From NCBI GenBank assembly GCA_004299705.1, contig SCQS01000012.1:62001-126000 (forward strand): 64,000 nucleotides of DNA, written 5' to 3'. The notes under the pieces are model-generated. The model saw nothing but the letters and a program-made list of their open reading frames with translations, did no database searches and was not told where the DNA came from. This DNA is from Rhodanobacteraceae bacterium (GTDB lineage: Bacteria > Pseudomonadota > Gammaproteobacteria > Xanthomonadales > Rhodanobacteraceae). A program made the translations under genes and the position numbers. The first letter of the stretch is position 1; every line of letters starts with the position of its first letter. Below are positions 1-8,821 of the stretch, in pieces.

Positions 1-579
1 TGCCAGGACGACGGCCGGGAACGGTACGTTGAAGAAGAAAATCGCGACGAACGCGAGTGCGGCGATCACCACCAGCGCGCGCCCCTTGAGTGCCCGGCGT
101 CCGATCCGGAACACCGCTTCGAGCACCACCGCCAGCACCGCGGCCTTCAAGCCGAAGAACAGGGCCTGGACGACGCCGACCTTGCCATAGCTCGCGTAGA
201 CCCAGCTCAACACGCCCAGCGACAACAACCCCGGCACCACGAACAGGACGCCTGCCACCAGTCCGCCCTTGATCCGGTGCAGCAACCAGCCGACATAGAC
301 CGCGAGTTTCTGTGCTTCGGGCCCCGGCAGGAACGTGCAGTAGTTGAGCGCGTGCAGGAAGCGCGTCTCGCTGATCCAGCGCTTTTCCTCGACCAGGATG
401 CGGTGCATCACCGCGATCTGTCCGGCAGGGCCGCCGAAGCTCAATGCAGCCACGCGTACCCAGACCCAGAATGCCGCGCGGAAGGACACCCCGTGGCGCA
501 GATAGGCGGGTGTCGGTGCGGAAGCGTCCTGCGCCCCGCTTTGATCAATACGCCTTGCCGGCTTCGTCAGTGTGGCCAT
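1..579 (-). CDS. chrA: Chromate transporter ChrA, N-terminal part (runs off the left edge)
   Basis: Inner-membrane chromate efflux protein of the CHR family. I translated the minus strand from the ATG at 579 and obtained 193 residues before the window ends. Seen: a short polar N-terminus, then the family signatures LSFGGPAGQI and FLPGPEAQKLAVYVGW, followed by hydrophobic helices (for example the stretch ending GVLSWVYASYGKVGVVQ). Only the first CHR domain is present, so the full length is unknown. It is divergent from chrB, and the roughly 150-bp spacer holds operator-like dyads, so joint control by ChrB is likely (inference). Family assignment is confident. Confidence 0.9.
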   Translation of the reverse strand, partial: MATLTKPARRIDQSGAQDASAPTPAYLRHGVSFRAAFWVWVRVAALSFGGPAGQIAVMHRILVEEKRWISETRFLHALNYCTFLPGPEAQKLAVYVGWLLHRIKGGLVAGVLFVVPGLLSLGVLSWVYASYGKVGVVQALFFGLKAAVLAVVLEAVFRIGRRALKGRALVVIAALAFVAIFFFNVPFPAVVLA

Positions 580-695
580 GCGATCAAGCCCTCGACTGCC
601 TCTCGTCCCGCCGTCATGGACAGCCGACGAGAGACAACGCTTCCGCTATGAGTGAGCGAAGGTTCATGCTTGAAACCCTGCCGCTTGAACAATTT

Positions 696-732
696 TTGTA
701 GCATACATTACATTGTCGTAGAATACACTACA
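696..732 (+). promoter_or_regulatory. chrB promoter overlapped by two operator-like dyads
   Basis: Two copies of an imperfect palindrome of the form TGTAGnATACAnTACA lie at 697-712 and 717-732, with a 20-bp centre-to-centre spacing (about two helical turns). They overlap a plausible sigma-70 promoter: TTGTAG at 696-701, a 17-bp spacer and TAGAAT at 719-724. The second dyad ends on the A of the chrB start codon. ChrB proteins are known to regulate chr operons, so these are probably ChrB sites (inference). Confidence 0.6.
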
Positions 733-1703
733 TGAACATAAACGAACCACCCTGGTTGATGCTGATCGCCTCGCTGCCCGGACGCAGGCAGACGCCACGC
801 ATGCGCCTGTGGCGGGCGCTCAAAGGCGCCGGCGCAGCAATCCTGCGCGATGGGGTGTACGCGCTGCCGGCGAGCGAAGCGGCCCAAGCCCTTCTAGCCG
901 GACAGGCCAAGGAGGTCATCCAGGCGGGCGGCAGTGCGCACGTGATCGCGTTCGCGGCCAGCGATGCCGAACACGATGCTGCCCTGCGTGCGCTGTATGA
1001 CCGCGGTGAGGATTACGCCACTGCCCTTGAACGCTTGGCCGACCTGCGCACCGATTTGCCCAAGCTCAACGAAACGGAGGCACGCCGCCGCCTGGCGGGC
1101 CTGCGCCGCGAACTCGACGTCATTGCCGCGATCGATTTCTTCCCAGGCGCGGCGCGTGAACAGTCTCTGGCGGCCCTGGCCGACACCGAGCACGCCTTCA
1201 ACCTGCAATTCTCGCCGGACGAGCCGCATACGAAGCGGGCCGTGGTGCCGCATCGGAACAAGTCGGATTATCGCGGTCGGACCTGGGCCACGCGCCGGCA
1301 CTTGTGGATCGACCGCGTGGCCTCAGCGTGGCTGATCCGTCGTTTCATCGACAAAAAGGCCACTTTCCTGTGGCTCAAGAAACCGGCGGATTGTCCCAAA
1401 CGCGCGATCGGCTTCGACTTCGACGGCGCCGAATTCAGCCACGTCGGCGCGCGTGTGACGTTCGAGGTGCTGGCGGCCAGCTTTGGACTGGATCGCGATG
1501 CGCGACTCGCAAAACTGGGGCGGCTGATTCGCTACCTCGATATTGGCGGCATCCCTGTTCCCGATGCTGCGGGTTTCGCCAGCGTCATGGCGGGCGCCCG
1601 TGCCCGTCATGGCGAGAACGACGACGCGCTGCTGAAGGACATGTCGGTCGTGTTCGACAGCCTGTATGCGGCGTACCCTGAAACGGAAGGAGGTTCCCCA
1701 TGA
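732..1703 (+). CDS. chrB: Chromate resistance/regulatory protein ChrB
   Basis: A 323-residue protein matching ChrB. The N-terminal motif is WLMLIASLPGRRQTPRMR followed by WRALKGAGAAILRDGVY. The C-terminal half contains TRRHLWIDRVASAWLIRRFID and FDFDGAEFSHVGARVTFEV, typical of the ChrB C-terminal domain. Known role: chromate-responsive regulation of chrA and chromate resistance. The length is usual for the family. The start at 732 has no Shine-Dalgarno sequence. A -10-like TAGAAT ends only 7 bases upstream, which suggests a leaderless transcript. Transcribed divergently from chrA. Confidence 0.9.
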   Translation: MNINEPPWLMLIASLPGRRQTPRMRLWRALKGAGAAILRDGVYALPASEAAQALLAGQAKEVIQAGGSAHVIAFAASDAEHDAALRALYDRGEDYATALERLADLRTDLPKLNETEARRRLAGLRRELDVIAAIDFFPGAAREQSLAALADTEHAFNLQFSPDEPHTKRAVVPHRNKSDYRGRTWATRRHLWIDRVASAWLIRRFIDKKATFLWLKKPADCPKRAIGFDFDGAEFSHVGARVTFEVLAASFGLDRDARLAKLGRLIRYLDIGGIPVPDAAGFASVMAGARARHGENDDALLKDMSVVFDSLYAAYPETEGGSP

Positions 1704-1733
1704 AGATTCGACCGGAAAGCATGTCGGCCGGCA

Positions 1734-2790
1734 TTATTCGTGCTTGTGCTGATGATGGATGTCCGGATAGTGCGGATGGCTGTGGGTCAGCGGCGCGTGA
1801 GTGTGTTCGTGGGTGTGGGACTCGCGTCCGTCCCAATCGAAGTCGTGCGCATGCTGATGGTGTTCATCGTGTACGTGGCGGTGCGTGTGGGTGATCGGCT
1901 CATGGGTGTGCAGGTGTTCATGGCGCTCGGTGAGATGTAGCCATACGCCCGCGCCCATCAGGGCGGCGGCCAGCCAGAACATCCATGAGGCGTGTTCGCC
2001 GAAGGCCAGGATTGCAATCGCAGCACCGATGAACGGTGCAGTCGAGAAGTATGCACCGGTGCGCGCCGACCCCAGCCCTCGCAAGGCGAGCACGAACAGC
2101 ACAAGACTGATGCCGTAACCAAGCAACCCTACGGTCATGGCTTCGGTGATCGCAGCTGTCGAAGGTAGACGAGCGCCAAGTGTCAGCGCGATGCCGACAT
2201 TGACGATGCCAGCAATGAGGCCTTTCAGTCCGGCAATGAATAGCATCGGATGCCGACACCTTGCGCGTGAAGTTGTTGTCCAGCGCCCAGCACAAGCAGG
2301 CGCCCGCGATCAGCAGCGCGCCCCAGATCAAGTGCGCGCCCTGCGACGAACCGGGCAACGCCAGCAGCGCCGCGCCGGCGACGATCAGCAGCATGCCCAG
2401 CACGATGCGGCGATCGGTGTTCTCGTGGAACACGGTCCACGCCAGCAGGGCTGTCAGTACCGTTTCGAGGTTCAGCAGCAGCGACGCCGTGGCCGCACTC
2501 GTGCGCGTCAGTCCCAACATCAGCAACAAGGGGCCGAGCACGCCGCCGAAGAGGATCGCGAGCATATACCAGGACCATTCGCCGCGCGTCATGACCGGCG
2601 CGCGCCAGGCTCGATCGCGTATGGTACGCGTCATACCGAGGCCTACGCCGCTGCCGAGATACAGCAACCCTGCCAGCATCACCGGCGAGGTATCGTGCAG
2701 CAGTTGTTTGGCGAGCGGCGTACTTGCGCCGAACAGCAGTGCGGCGCCCATTGCTCCGAACGCCGCGGAACGGAAGGTGATATGTGGCAT
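1734..2790 (-). pseudogene. EamA/DMT-family transporter with one frameshift and a His-rich tail
   Basis: The reading begins at the ATG at 2790 as a multi-helix membrane protein (GALLFGASTPLAKQLL, LLLNLETVLTALLAW, CWALDNNFTRKVSASDA). It then leaves frame near 2245-2250. The remainder continues in another minus frame from about 2246 (MLFIAGLKGLIAGIVNVG) to the stop at 1734. Together they form a normal ten-helix EamA-type exporter followed by an unusual tail of about 55 residues rich in His, Asp and Glu. A single extra base explains the break. It may be a real disruption or a sequencing error. The His-rich tail suggests metal binding (inference), and the chromate genes are next door. Confidence 0.75.
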
Positions 2791-2967
2791 TGGCCTAGCC
2801 TACCCAGTCGCCGTCCTACCGACCAATCGCGCGAGGTGTACCTGTGGCGAGGTGGCTGTTGCTACTTTCCCCAAACCGGCCGCTCGTCAAGGACCGCATG
2901 GTTCGATTGTCGCCCCTCCAACCTCGACAACGCTTCCCGCAAGCCAAGCAGGCTTGCAGCACTCCAC

Positions 2968-4476
2968 TCAAGCCTCGCGCCGCGCCGGATACGGATGCAA
3001 CCGCTCCAGCGACTGTGAAAACCCGTCGTCCACCACCACCCGGCAGTGCTTGCGGCGCAGGCCGCGTGGGTCGCCCGCGCCGCAACTGTGCGCGATGATG
3101 CCGACTTCGCGCATCAGGTTGCGCGCATAGTTCGCGACGCGCTCGGCCTTGTCGGTCACCACCAGGCCGCGCTGCAGGCGCGGATTCTGGGTGGTGATGC
3201 CGGTCGGACAGGTGTTCTTGTTGCAACGCATGGCCTGGATGCAGCCCAGCGCGAACATGAAGCCGCGCGCCGAATTCACGAAGTCCGCGCCCATCGCCAG
3301 CGCCCAGGCAACGTCGTAGGCGGTCACGCAGCGGCCAGCGCAAATCACCTTGATGCGTTCGCGCAGGCCCTGCTCGATCAGCGTGTCCACCAGCAGCGGC
3401 AGCGATTCGCGCAGCGGCAGTCCCATGCCGTCCATCAGGGTTTGCGGCGAGGCGCCGGTACCGCCTTCGGAACCATCGACGATGATGAAGTCGGGCGCGC
3501 TCGGCAAACCGCGTGTGTGCACCTCGATGCACAGGTCGCGGATCCAGTCGATCCCGCCCAGCGCCGCCTTGAAGCCGACCGGCAGGCCGCTGACCTCGCG
3601 CACGTGCGCGATGAAGTCCAGCAACTCGGAGACGTTGGCGATCTCGGGATGGCGGTTGGGGCTGATCGAATCCTGGCCCACCGGGATGCCGCGGATCGCC
3701 GCGATCTCGGGCGTGACCTTGGCACCCGGCAACAGGCCGCCCAGCCCCGGCTTGGCACCCTGGCTCAGCTTCACGCTGACCATCTTCACCTGCGAATGCG
3801 CACAGATCGCGCGCAGCTTGTCGTCGTCCAGACGCCCGTCCGGCGTGCGCACGCCGTACTTCGCGGTGCCGATCTCGAACACGATGTCGCAGCCGCCTTC
3901 GAGGTGATAAGGCGCCAACCCGCCCTCGCCGGTATCCAGCCAGACACCGGCCTTGGCCGCGCCGCGCGACAGCGCGCTCACGGCCGGTGCCGACAGCGCG
4001 CCGAAACTCATCGCGGAGACGTTGAAGAATGCCGCGTGCTCGTAAGGCTGGCGCGCGTACGGGCCGATCAGGACGGGCTTGGGCGGCACCGATTCATGGG
4101 CCAACTCGGGGAACGGGGCGTTCACGAAGAACGGCACGCCTTCCACGCGCAGGTCGCGGGTCGAACCGAACGCACGGGTGTTGTCGGCATTCACCGACGC
4201 GAAATGCACCCATTGCCGCTGCGAACGGTCGAACGGCAGTTCCTCGCGGTCGGCCGCCGAGAAATAGCGCCGGAAGAACACCCCGAAGTGTTGCAGCCAT
4301 TTGCGCGAATGGCCGATGACCGGATAGTTGCGCAGAATCGCGTTGCGGGTTTGCAGACGATCGTAAACGAACAAGGCAACCGCAGCCGCCAGCGCGATCA
4401 GCAACAGCAGCAGCACGATCGAGGCCAGTATCTCGACCGCCATCAGCGTCCAGCCCGGCGTTCCCGCAGCGCTCAT
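2968..4476 (-). CDS. FMN-binding glutamate synthase-like protein, membrane-anchored
   Basis: A 502-residue protein with one N-terminal membrane segment (about residues 17-37, ILASIVLLLLLIALAAAVAL) followed by the FMN-binding domain of the glutamate synthase large-subunit family. Motifs include NVSAMSFGALSAPAVSALSRGA, DTGEGGLAPYH, SVKLSQGAKPGLGGLLPG, IIVDGSEGGTGASP and the cysteine-bearing CNKNTCPTGITTQ. No amidotransferase domain is present, so it belongs to the stand-alone GltB-like oxidoreductases whose substrate is unclear. Translation may instead begin at the Met at residue 12. No obvious operon partner: both neighbours are separated by more than 170 bp. Confidence 0.85.
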   Translation of the reverse strand: MSAAGTPGWTLMAVEILASIVLLLLLIALAAAVALFVYDRLQTRNAILRNYPVIGHSRKWLQHFGVFFRRYFSAADREELPFDRSQRQWVHFASVNADNTRAFGSTRDLRVEGVPFFVNAPFPELAHESVPPKPVLIGPYARQPYEHAAFFNVSAMSFGALSAPAVSALSRGAAKAGVWLDTGEGGLAPYHLEGGCDIVFEIGTAKYGVRTPDGRLDDDKLRAICAHSQVKMVSVKLSQGAKPGLGGLLPGAKVTPEIAAIRGIPVGQDSISPNRHPEIANVSELLDFIAHVREVSGLPVGFKAALGGIDWIRDLCIEVHTRGLPSAPDFIIVDGSEGGTGASPQTLMDGMGLPLRESLPLLVDTLIEQGLRERIKVICAGRCVTAYDVAWALAMGADFVNSARGFMFALGCIQAMRCNKNTCPTGITTQNPRLQRGLVVTDKAERVANYARNLMREVGIIAHSCGAGDPRGLRRKHCRVVVDDGFSQSLERLHPYPARREA

Positions 4477-4725
4477 GTCGATGCATTCCCTACAAGTATT
4501 CGGGCGATGATTCTAACCGCGTGCATCCGGAACGACCCGGACTGCTGCCGTGCGACCCATGCTTGACCGCCGTCCGGATTCCGCAACATCCTCTTCGGCC
4601 CTTTCCGCAGCCGCGAAAACGCCCCTTGCGCGACTCCCGCTCACGCCCGTGGACCCGCATGTGACACACTGCGACAAGTTCTTTGTCCACCAGTTTGAAA
4701 GCATTGCGAACAGAGGATCCAATCC

Positions 4726-5190
4726 ATGCACCACAAACTGATAGTCGCCGTGTTCATGGCCGCCTGCCCCGCATTCGCATCCGCAGCCGGCCAAACCCCG
4801 GCCGCCAGTGCCCAGGCGCACCCCGCGGCCAGCGCCCACGCAACCGCGGCGGCGGGCCAAACCGGCGCCGCCCGCATCGAGGCCTGCACCCAGGCCGCCA
4901 GCACCTTGATCGAGAATCTTGAACAAGGCAACGCCAAGGCCGCAACCGCCGAATTCGACGCAACGATGCAAGCCAACCTCGGCGCCGACAAACTGGCTGC
5001 GGCCTGGCGACAAGTCGGCAGCCTGATGGGCAAACTGCAAGGCCGCGGCACGCCACAGAACGCGATGTACCAGGGCCACACCATCGTGACCCTGCCGTTG
5101 CAATTCACGAAGGGCAACCTCAACGCACAAGTGGCCTGCGACGCGGACGGCAAGGTGGCGGGTTTCTACATGCGACCTGCGACATCATGA
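4726..5190 (+). CDS. Small exported protein, DUF3887-like
   Basis: A 154-residue protein with a clear signal peptide (MHHKLIVAVFMAACPAFASA) and a low-complexity Ala/Gln/Pro linker to about residue 45. The globular C-terminal domain contains LIENLEQGNAKAATAEFDATM, KLAAAWRQVGSLMGKLQG and TLPLQFTKGNLNAQVACD. This resembles the DUF3887 fold, a small NTF2-like domain often found in secreted proteins of unknown role. AGAGGA ten bases before the ATG supports the start. The cellular role is unknown. Confidence 0.7.
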   Translation: MHHKLIVAVFMAACPAFASAAGQTPAASAQAHPAASAHATAAAGQTGAARIEACTQAASTLIENLEQGNAKAATAEFDATMQANLGADKLAAAWRQVGSLMGKLQGRGTPQNAMYQGHTIVTLPLQFTKGNLNAQVACDADGKVAGFYMRPATS

Positions 5191-5260
5191 GCAGGCCCGG
5201 CCCGCAGGTGACCCGCCGCACCTTGAACACCTGCCCGACAACGGCCGCTCGCTGCATCGC

Positions 5261-5833
5261 ATGACGGACGTACCGCAGCGCTGCCGTGATGCAGGCGAGC
5301 GCCACGCGCTGCTCGAACGGGCTTTCGCACTGGGCGTTCCCCGCGACTACGGCAGCGCGCGGCACCTGCGCCCGCAACGCGAACCCGCGCAACTGGCCAA
5401 CATCGGCACCGACATCCACGGCCGCACGCAGTGGCTGCAACCGCGCGCGGCGCGCGCGCTGGCGCGGATGCGCGAGGCCGCTGCGCAGGATCGCATCGAC
5501 CTGCAGGTCGTTTCCGCTTTCCGTTCGATCGAATACCAGCTCGGCATCGTCGAGCGCAAACTCGCCCGTGGGCAAGCGATCAGCGAGATCCTGCGGGTCA
5601 GCGCCGCGCCGGGCTACAGCGAACACCACACGGGCCGCTGCGTGGACTTCACCACGCCCGGCTTCGCCGCGCTGGAAGAAACGTTCGAACTGTCCCCCGC
5701 GTTCGCCTGGCTGCAACGCCACGCCGCCGATTACGGTTTCGACTTGTCGTACCCACGCGGCAATCCGCATGGGATTGCCTACGAGCCATGGCACTGGTGC
5801 TGGCACGCCGCGTCCCCAAATCAAACAGACTGA
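5261..5833 (+). CDS. M15-family D-alanyl-D-alanine carboxypeptidase (VanY-like)
   Basis: A 190-residue zinc peptidase of the VanY/DdcY type, predicted to trim peptidoglycan stem peptides. The zinc motif SEHHTGRCVDF (S-x-H-x-x-G-x-x-x-D) lies near residues 119-129, and the second signature EPWHWCW lies near the C-terminus. VVSAFRSIEYQLGIVERKLARG is the usual preceding segment. No signal peptide is visible from the chosen start. An in-frame stop just upstream excludes a longer start at the GTG near 5211, so export, if any, is unexplained. The MutS-like gene begins 26 bp downstream, so co-transcription is likely. Confidence 0.8.
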   Translation: MTDVPQRCRDAGERHALLERAFALGVPRDYGSARHLRPQREPAQLANIGTDIHGRTQWLQPRAARALARMREAAAQDRIDLQVVSAFRSIEYQLGIVERKLARGQAISEILRVSAAPGYSEHHTGRCVDFTTPGFAALEETFELSPAFAWLQRHAADYGFDLSYPRGNPHGIAYEPWHWCWHAASPNQTD

Positions 5834-5859
5834 AGCAGCCCCGCCGCAAAGGAACCGAC

Positions 5860-7530
5860 GTGCCCGCACCCGTGTTCGCCAGTGATTTACCCATCCTTGC
5901 GTTGGCCCGCGCGCGCTGGCGCGAACTGCGCGACACCTGGTCGCCCAGGCGCAAGTTGCTCGCGAAGCTGCGCGCGAGCTGGGGCCGGCGGAGCGACAAG
6001 CCGGGCTACCTCGCCAATCGCTACTTCACGCTGGTCCGCAACGAATCACCCGCCCGCTGGGTCGATGACAAGACTTGGGATGACCTCGAATTCCCCGAAC
6101 TCTTCGCGCGCATGGACACCACGGTCACGCCGGTCGGCGGCCAGGTCCTGTACGCGCAGCTCAGGCAATACGTCGACGACCGCAGCGTGCTCGCGCAACG
6201 CTTCGCTGGCTATCTTGAACTCGCCGGCAACCAGCCCTTGCGCGAAGCGCTGCAGTTGCGGCTCGCGAAACTCGGCGACGAGGCCAACGCCGATCTGGCC
6301 GACCTGCTGTTCGCTCAGCGCATCGAGAAACCCGCGCGGCGCGTGTTGATCTGGGCTTGGGCGTTGGTTTCGCTGGCGTTGCTGGTGCTGGCGGTGTTCT
6401 TCCAGGTGGCGCTGTGGTTCTGGTTCGGGGTACTGCTGGTGAACGCGGCCGTCATCATGCGGCAAGGCTGGCGCCAGGGTCGCGAAACCGAGGCCATGCA
6501 GCATTGCGCGAAGCTGCTGGACGTGGCGGATCGGCTGGCCGCAATGCGTGGACACGCGCAACTGCCTGCAGTCCAGCGCCTGCACGACGAAGCACCTCAA
6601 CGCGCCGTGATACGCAAGGCGCTGTTCTGGTTTGCGTGCATGAACATCCTGAAGGCGCTGCCGCCGCCGTTCTCGGTATTGCCCGCGTTCCTGAACTTCG
6701 CGTTCCTCACCAACCTCGCCGTGCATGCCGGCACGGTCGAACGCTTCCATCGGCTGCGCGGCAGGCTACATGCGACCTTCGCGCTGGTCGGTGAAATCGA
6801 CGCCACGGTCGCTGTCGCTTCGTTCCTGCAGCAGTACCCGCAACACTGCGCGCCCGCGTTCACGCAAAATCGCGAATTGTCGATGACAGAGGGTTGCCAT
6901 CCCCTGCTGCCGGATGGCGTCACGAACTCGACCAGGCTGGAGCGCCAGTCGCTGCTCGTCACCGGCTCCAACATGGCCGGCAAGACCACCTTCATCAAGA
7001 TGCTGGCGTGCAACGCGATCCTCGGCCAGACGCTGGGTTTCTGCCTTGCCGCATCCGCGACGCTGCCGCGGGCGGCAGTGCTGGCGTCGATCCACGGCGC
7101 GCATTCGGTCGAATCCGGCAAGAGCCACTACTTCGCCGAGATCGAGGCCATCGATGGATTCATCCGGCACGCCACGCCCGAACGAACCCGGATCATCGCG
7201 CTGGACGAACCCTTCAGCGGCACCAACACGGTCGAGCGCATCGCGGTGGCGCGCGCGATCCTGGAAGCACTCGGCCAAAACGCGATCGTGCTGGCCACCA
7301 CCCACGACGTCGAACTGCAGGCCATGCTGGGCGACGCCTACGTGCTGTGCCACTTCCAGGAAAACCCCGACGTGGAGGGCTACTTCGACTACACGCTGAA
7401 ACCCGGCCCCGCGACCGAGCGCAATGCGATCCGGCTGCTGCAGCGGATGGGTTTTCCCGAAGCCATCACCGCGAATGCGATGGCGTATGCGGCTCGTGAC
7501 ATGCAAGCGGATTTGCGGGAAACGTGCTGA
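5860..7530 (+). CDS. MutS-like ATPase with two internal membrane helices
   Basis: I chose the GTG at 5860, preceded by AAAGGAA at 5848-5854, which gives 556 residues. Seen: a helical N-terminal region with PELFARMDTTVTPVGGQVLY (residues 79-98, MutS core-like). Two adjacent hydrophobic helices follow at about 162-200. The MutS domain V ATPase comes last, with Walker A GSNMAGKTT (369-377), a LASIHGAHSVESGKSHYFAE segment and Walker B ALDEPFSGTN (447-456). The mismatch-recognition domain of MutS is absent. Such MutS-related membrane proteins are widespread but poorly characterised. They are unlikely to do canonical mismatch repair. Follows the M15 peptidase gene closely. Confidence 0.75.
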   Translation: MPAPVFASDLPILALARARWRELRDTWSPRRKLLAKLRASWGRRSDKPGYLANRYFTLVRNESPARWVDDKTWDDLEFPELFARMDTTVTPVGGQVLYAQLRQYVDDRSVLAQRFAGYLELAGNQPLREALQLRLAKLGDEANADLADLLFAQRIEKPARRVLIWAWALVSLALLVLAVFFQVALWFWFGVLLVNAAVIMRQGWRQGRETEAMQHCAKLLDVADRLAAMRGHAQLPAVQRLHDEAPQRAVIRKALFWFACMNILKALPPPFSVLPAFLNFAFLTNLAVHAGTVERFHRLRGRLHATFALVGEIDATVAVASFLQQYPQHCAPAFTQNRELSMTEGCHPLLPDGVTNSTRLERQSLLVTGSNMAGKTTFIKMLACNAILGQTLGFCLAASATLPRAAVLASIHGAHSVESGKSHYFAEIEAIDGFIRHATPERTRIIALDEPFSGTNTVERIAVARAILEALGQNAIVLATTHDVELQAMLGDAYVLCHFQENPDVEGYFDYTLKPGPATERNAIRLLQRMGFPEAITANAMAYAARDMQADLRETC

Positions 7531-7642
7531 ACGGTAGGCCCTGCGCCACCGGTCAGCCATCCATGGCGCGCATTTCCGTTCGCCATCCATGGCTCACCCT
7601 CATGACCCGCATGCGATGCCACTGGCATCGCATGAACGCGGG

Positions 7643-8332
7643 TCAATCGACCTGCGACCGTTTGACAGGCTTGGCGCCGGGCTTGGGCGGGTTGGCGGCT
7701 TCGACGATCTTCCACAGATAGAAACTCGCCAACGTGCGGTACGGGCCCCAGCGTTCGCCGAATTCGCGCAGGTCGCGCGGTGCCGGCATTGCGGGCATGC
7801 GGTGCACGATCTGCGCACCCTTGCGGATGCCGAGGTCGTCCACCGGCAACACGTCGGGGCGGCCCAGCCGGAACATCAGCAGCATTTCCACCGTCCAGCG
7901 GCCGATGCCGCGCACCTGGACCAGGTGATCGATCAAATCCTGGTCGGGCATGCGGTCGAGCCTCGCGATGGTGGGCACGATGCCCGCCTGCGCTTTCGCG
8001 GCCAGGTCGCGCAACGCGGCGATCTTGTTGCGCGACACGCCGGCCGTGCGCAGGCCGACGTCGTCCACCGCGTCGATGCCGCGCGCGCTGATCCTGCCGC
8101 CGCGCGGCATGCGCCGGCGCACGCGTTCGGTGATGGTGGCGGCGGCCTTGCCCGACAGCTGCTGGTACAGGATCGAACGCGCCAGCGCATCCACCGGATC
8201 GAAACGCACGCTGAAATCGTGTTCGAGCGGACCGATGCGGCGCATCCAGGTCGCAAGCTTGCGATCGCGCTTCGCGAGGTGCGCGACAGCGGCTTCGACG
8301 TCGAACCCGCGCGGAATCATTTTTTGAATCAT
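7643..8332 (-). CDS. DNA-3-methyladenine glycosylase, AlkA-type HhH-GPD
   Basis: A 229-residue base-excision repair glycosylase that removes alkylated purines. Seen: DALARSILYQQLSGKAAATI (helical core), the helix-hairpin-helix VRGIGRWTVEMLLMF, and the catalytic aspartate region LPVDDLGIRKG. The N-terminal beta domain of E. coli AlkA is absent. This is the short all-alpha form common in proteobacteria and yeast (Mag1-like). It is the last gene of a minus-strand run after DUF423, separated by about 97 bp that contains a GC-rich hairpin. Confidence 0.85.
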   Translation of the reverse strand: MIQKMIPRGFDVEAAVAHLAKRDRKLATWMRRIGPLEHDFSVRFDPVDALARSILYQQLSGKAAATITERVRRRMPRGGRISARGIDAVDDVGLRTAGVSRNKIAALRDLAAKAQAGIVPTIARLDRMPDQDLIDHLVQVRGIGRWTVEMLLMFRLGRPDVLPVDDLGIRKGAQIVHRMPAMPAPRDLREFGERWGPYRTLASFYLWKIVEAANPPKPGAKPVKRSQVD

Positions 8333-8365
8333 GGTGCCCTCGTCAACAAACCCATCCCCACCCTT

Positions 8366-8386
8366 CCCTCCCCTTGAAGGGGAGGG
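8366..8386. repeat. GC-rich hairpin between DUF423 and AlkA genes
   Basis: A perfect palindrome, CCCTCCCCTT followed by its reverse complement, flanked by further C-rich sequence (CCCATCCCCACC). It may attenuate or terminate minus-strand transcription, or be a member of the GC-rich repeat family seen at 19349 and 58668. I cannot decide between these. Confidence 0.5.
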
Positions 8387-8428
8387 TTTAAATCAGTGGC
8401 GACAAGCGCAGCTTGCCCGGCCAGCGAA

Positions 8429-8821
8429 TCAATCACGGCGTCGGTAAAACGCCACGCCCAACGCGATCCATCCGCCGATCAGCGCCAGGCCACCCAGCGG
8501 CGTAATGAACCCGAGCAAGTGCGGCGCACCCAACGCCAGCGCGTACAGGCTGCCGCTGAACAACACGATGCCGACCAGGAGCAGCACGGCCGCGAATTGC
8601 ACGGCATGCGACCGCGGCAACAGCGCGCAGATCGCCAGCGCCAAAACATGCCAGAACTGGAAACGCACGGCGGTATGCCATACGTCGAGCATCCGCGGCG
8701 ACAGTTGTGCATGCAAGGCGTGCGCGCCGAGCGCGCCCAGGATCACCGCGCAGGCGCCCAATGCGGCAGCCGCGACACCGGGCCAACGCATGCGTGGCGT
8801 GCCGCCCGTTGCTGCACTCAT
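8429..8821 (-). CDS. DUF423 family membrane protein (YgdD-like)
   Basis: A 130-residue, four-helix membrane protein with the family pattern: LGACAVILGALGAHAL near the N-terminus, TAVRFQFWHVLALAICALL, LVGIVLFSGSLYALAL and LGFITPLGGLALIGGW. I chose the ATG at 8821 because it overlaps the stop of the upstream GldG-like gene (ATGA), which implies translational coupling. The longer in-frame start at 8860 would add 13 arginine-rich residues inside that gene. Function is unknown for the family. Confidence 0.8.
   Translation of the reverse strand: MSAATGGTPRMRWPGVAAAALGACAVILGALGAHALHAQLSPRMLDVWHTAVRFQFWHVLALAICALLPRSHAVQFAAVLLLVGIVLFSGSLYALALGAPHLLGFITPLGGLALIGGWIALGVAFYRRRD

Noticed and set aside
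1700-1894. Open frame with a strong ribosome site (AAGGAGG) right after chrB
   Set aside because: The translation is compositionally odd and antisense to the transporter tail. It may be the relic start of a lost downstream gene, but there is no support for a protein.
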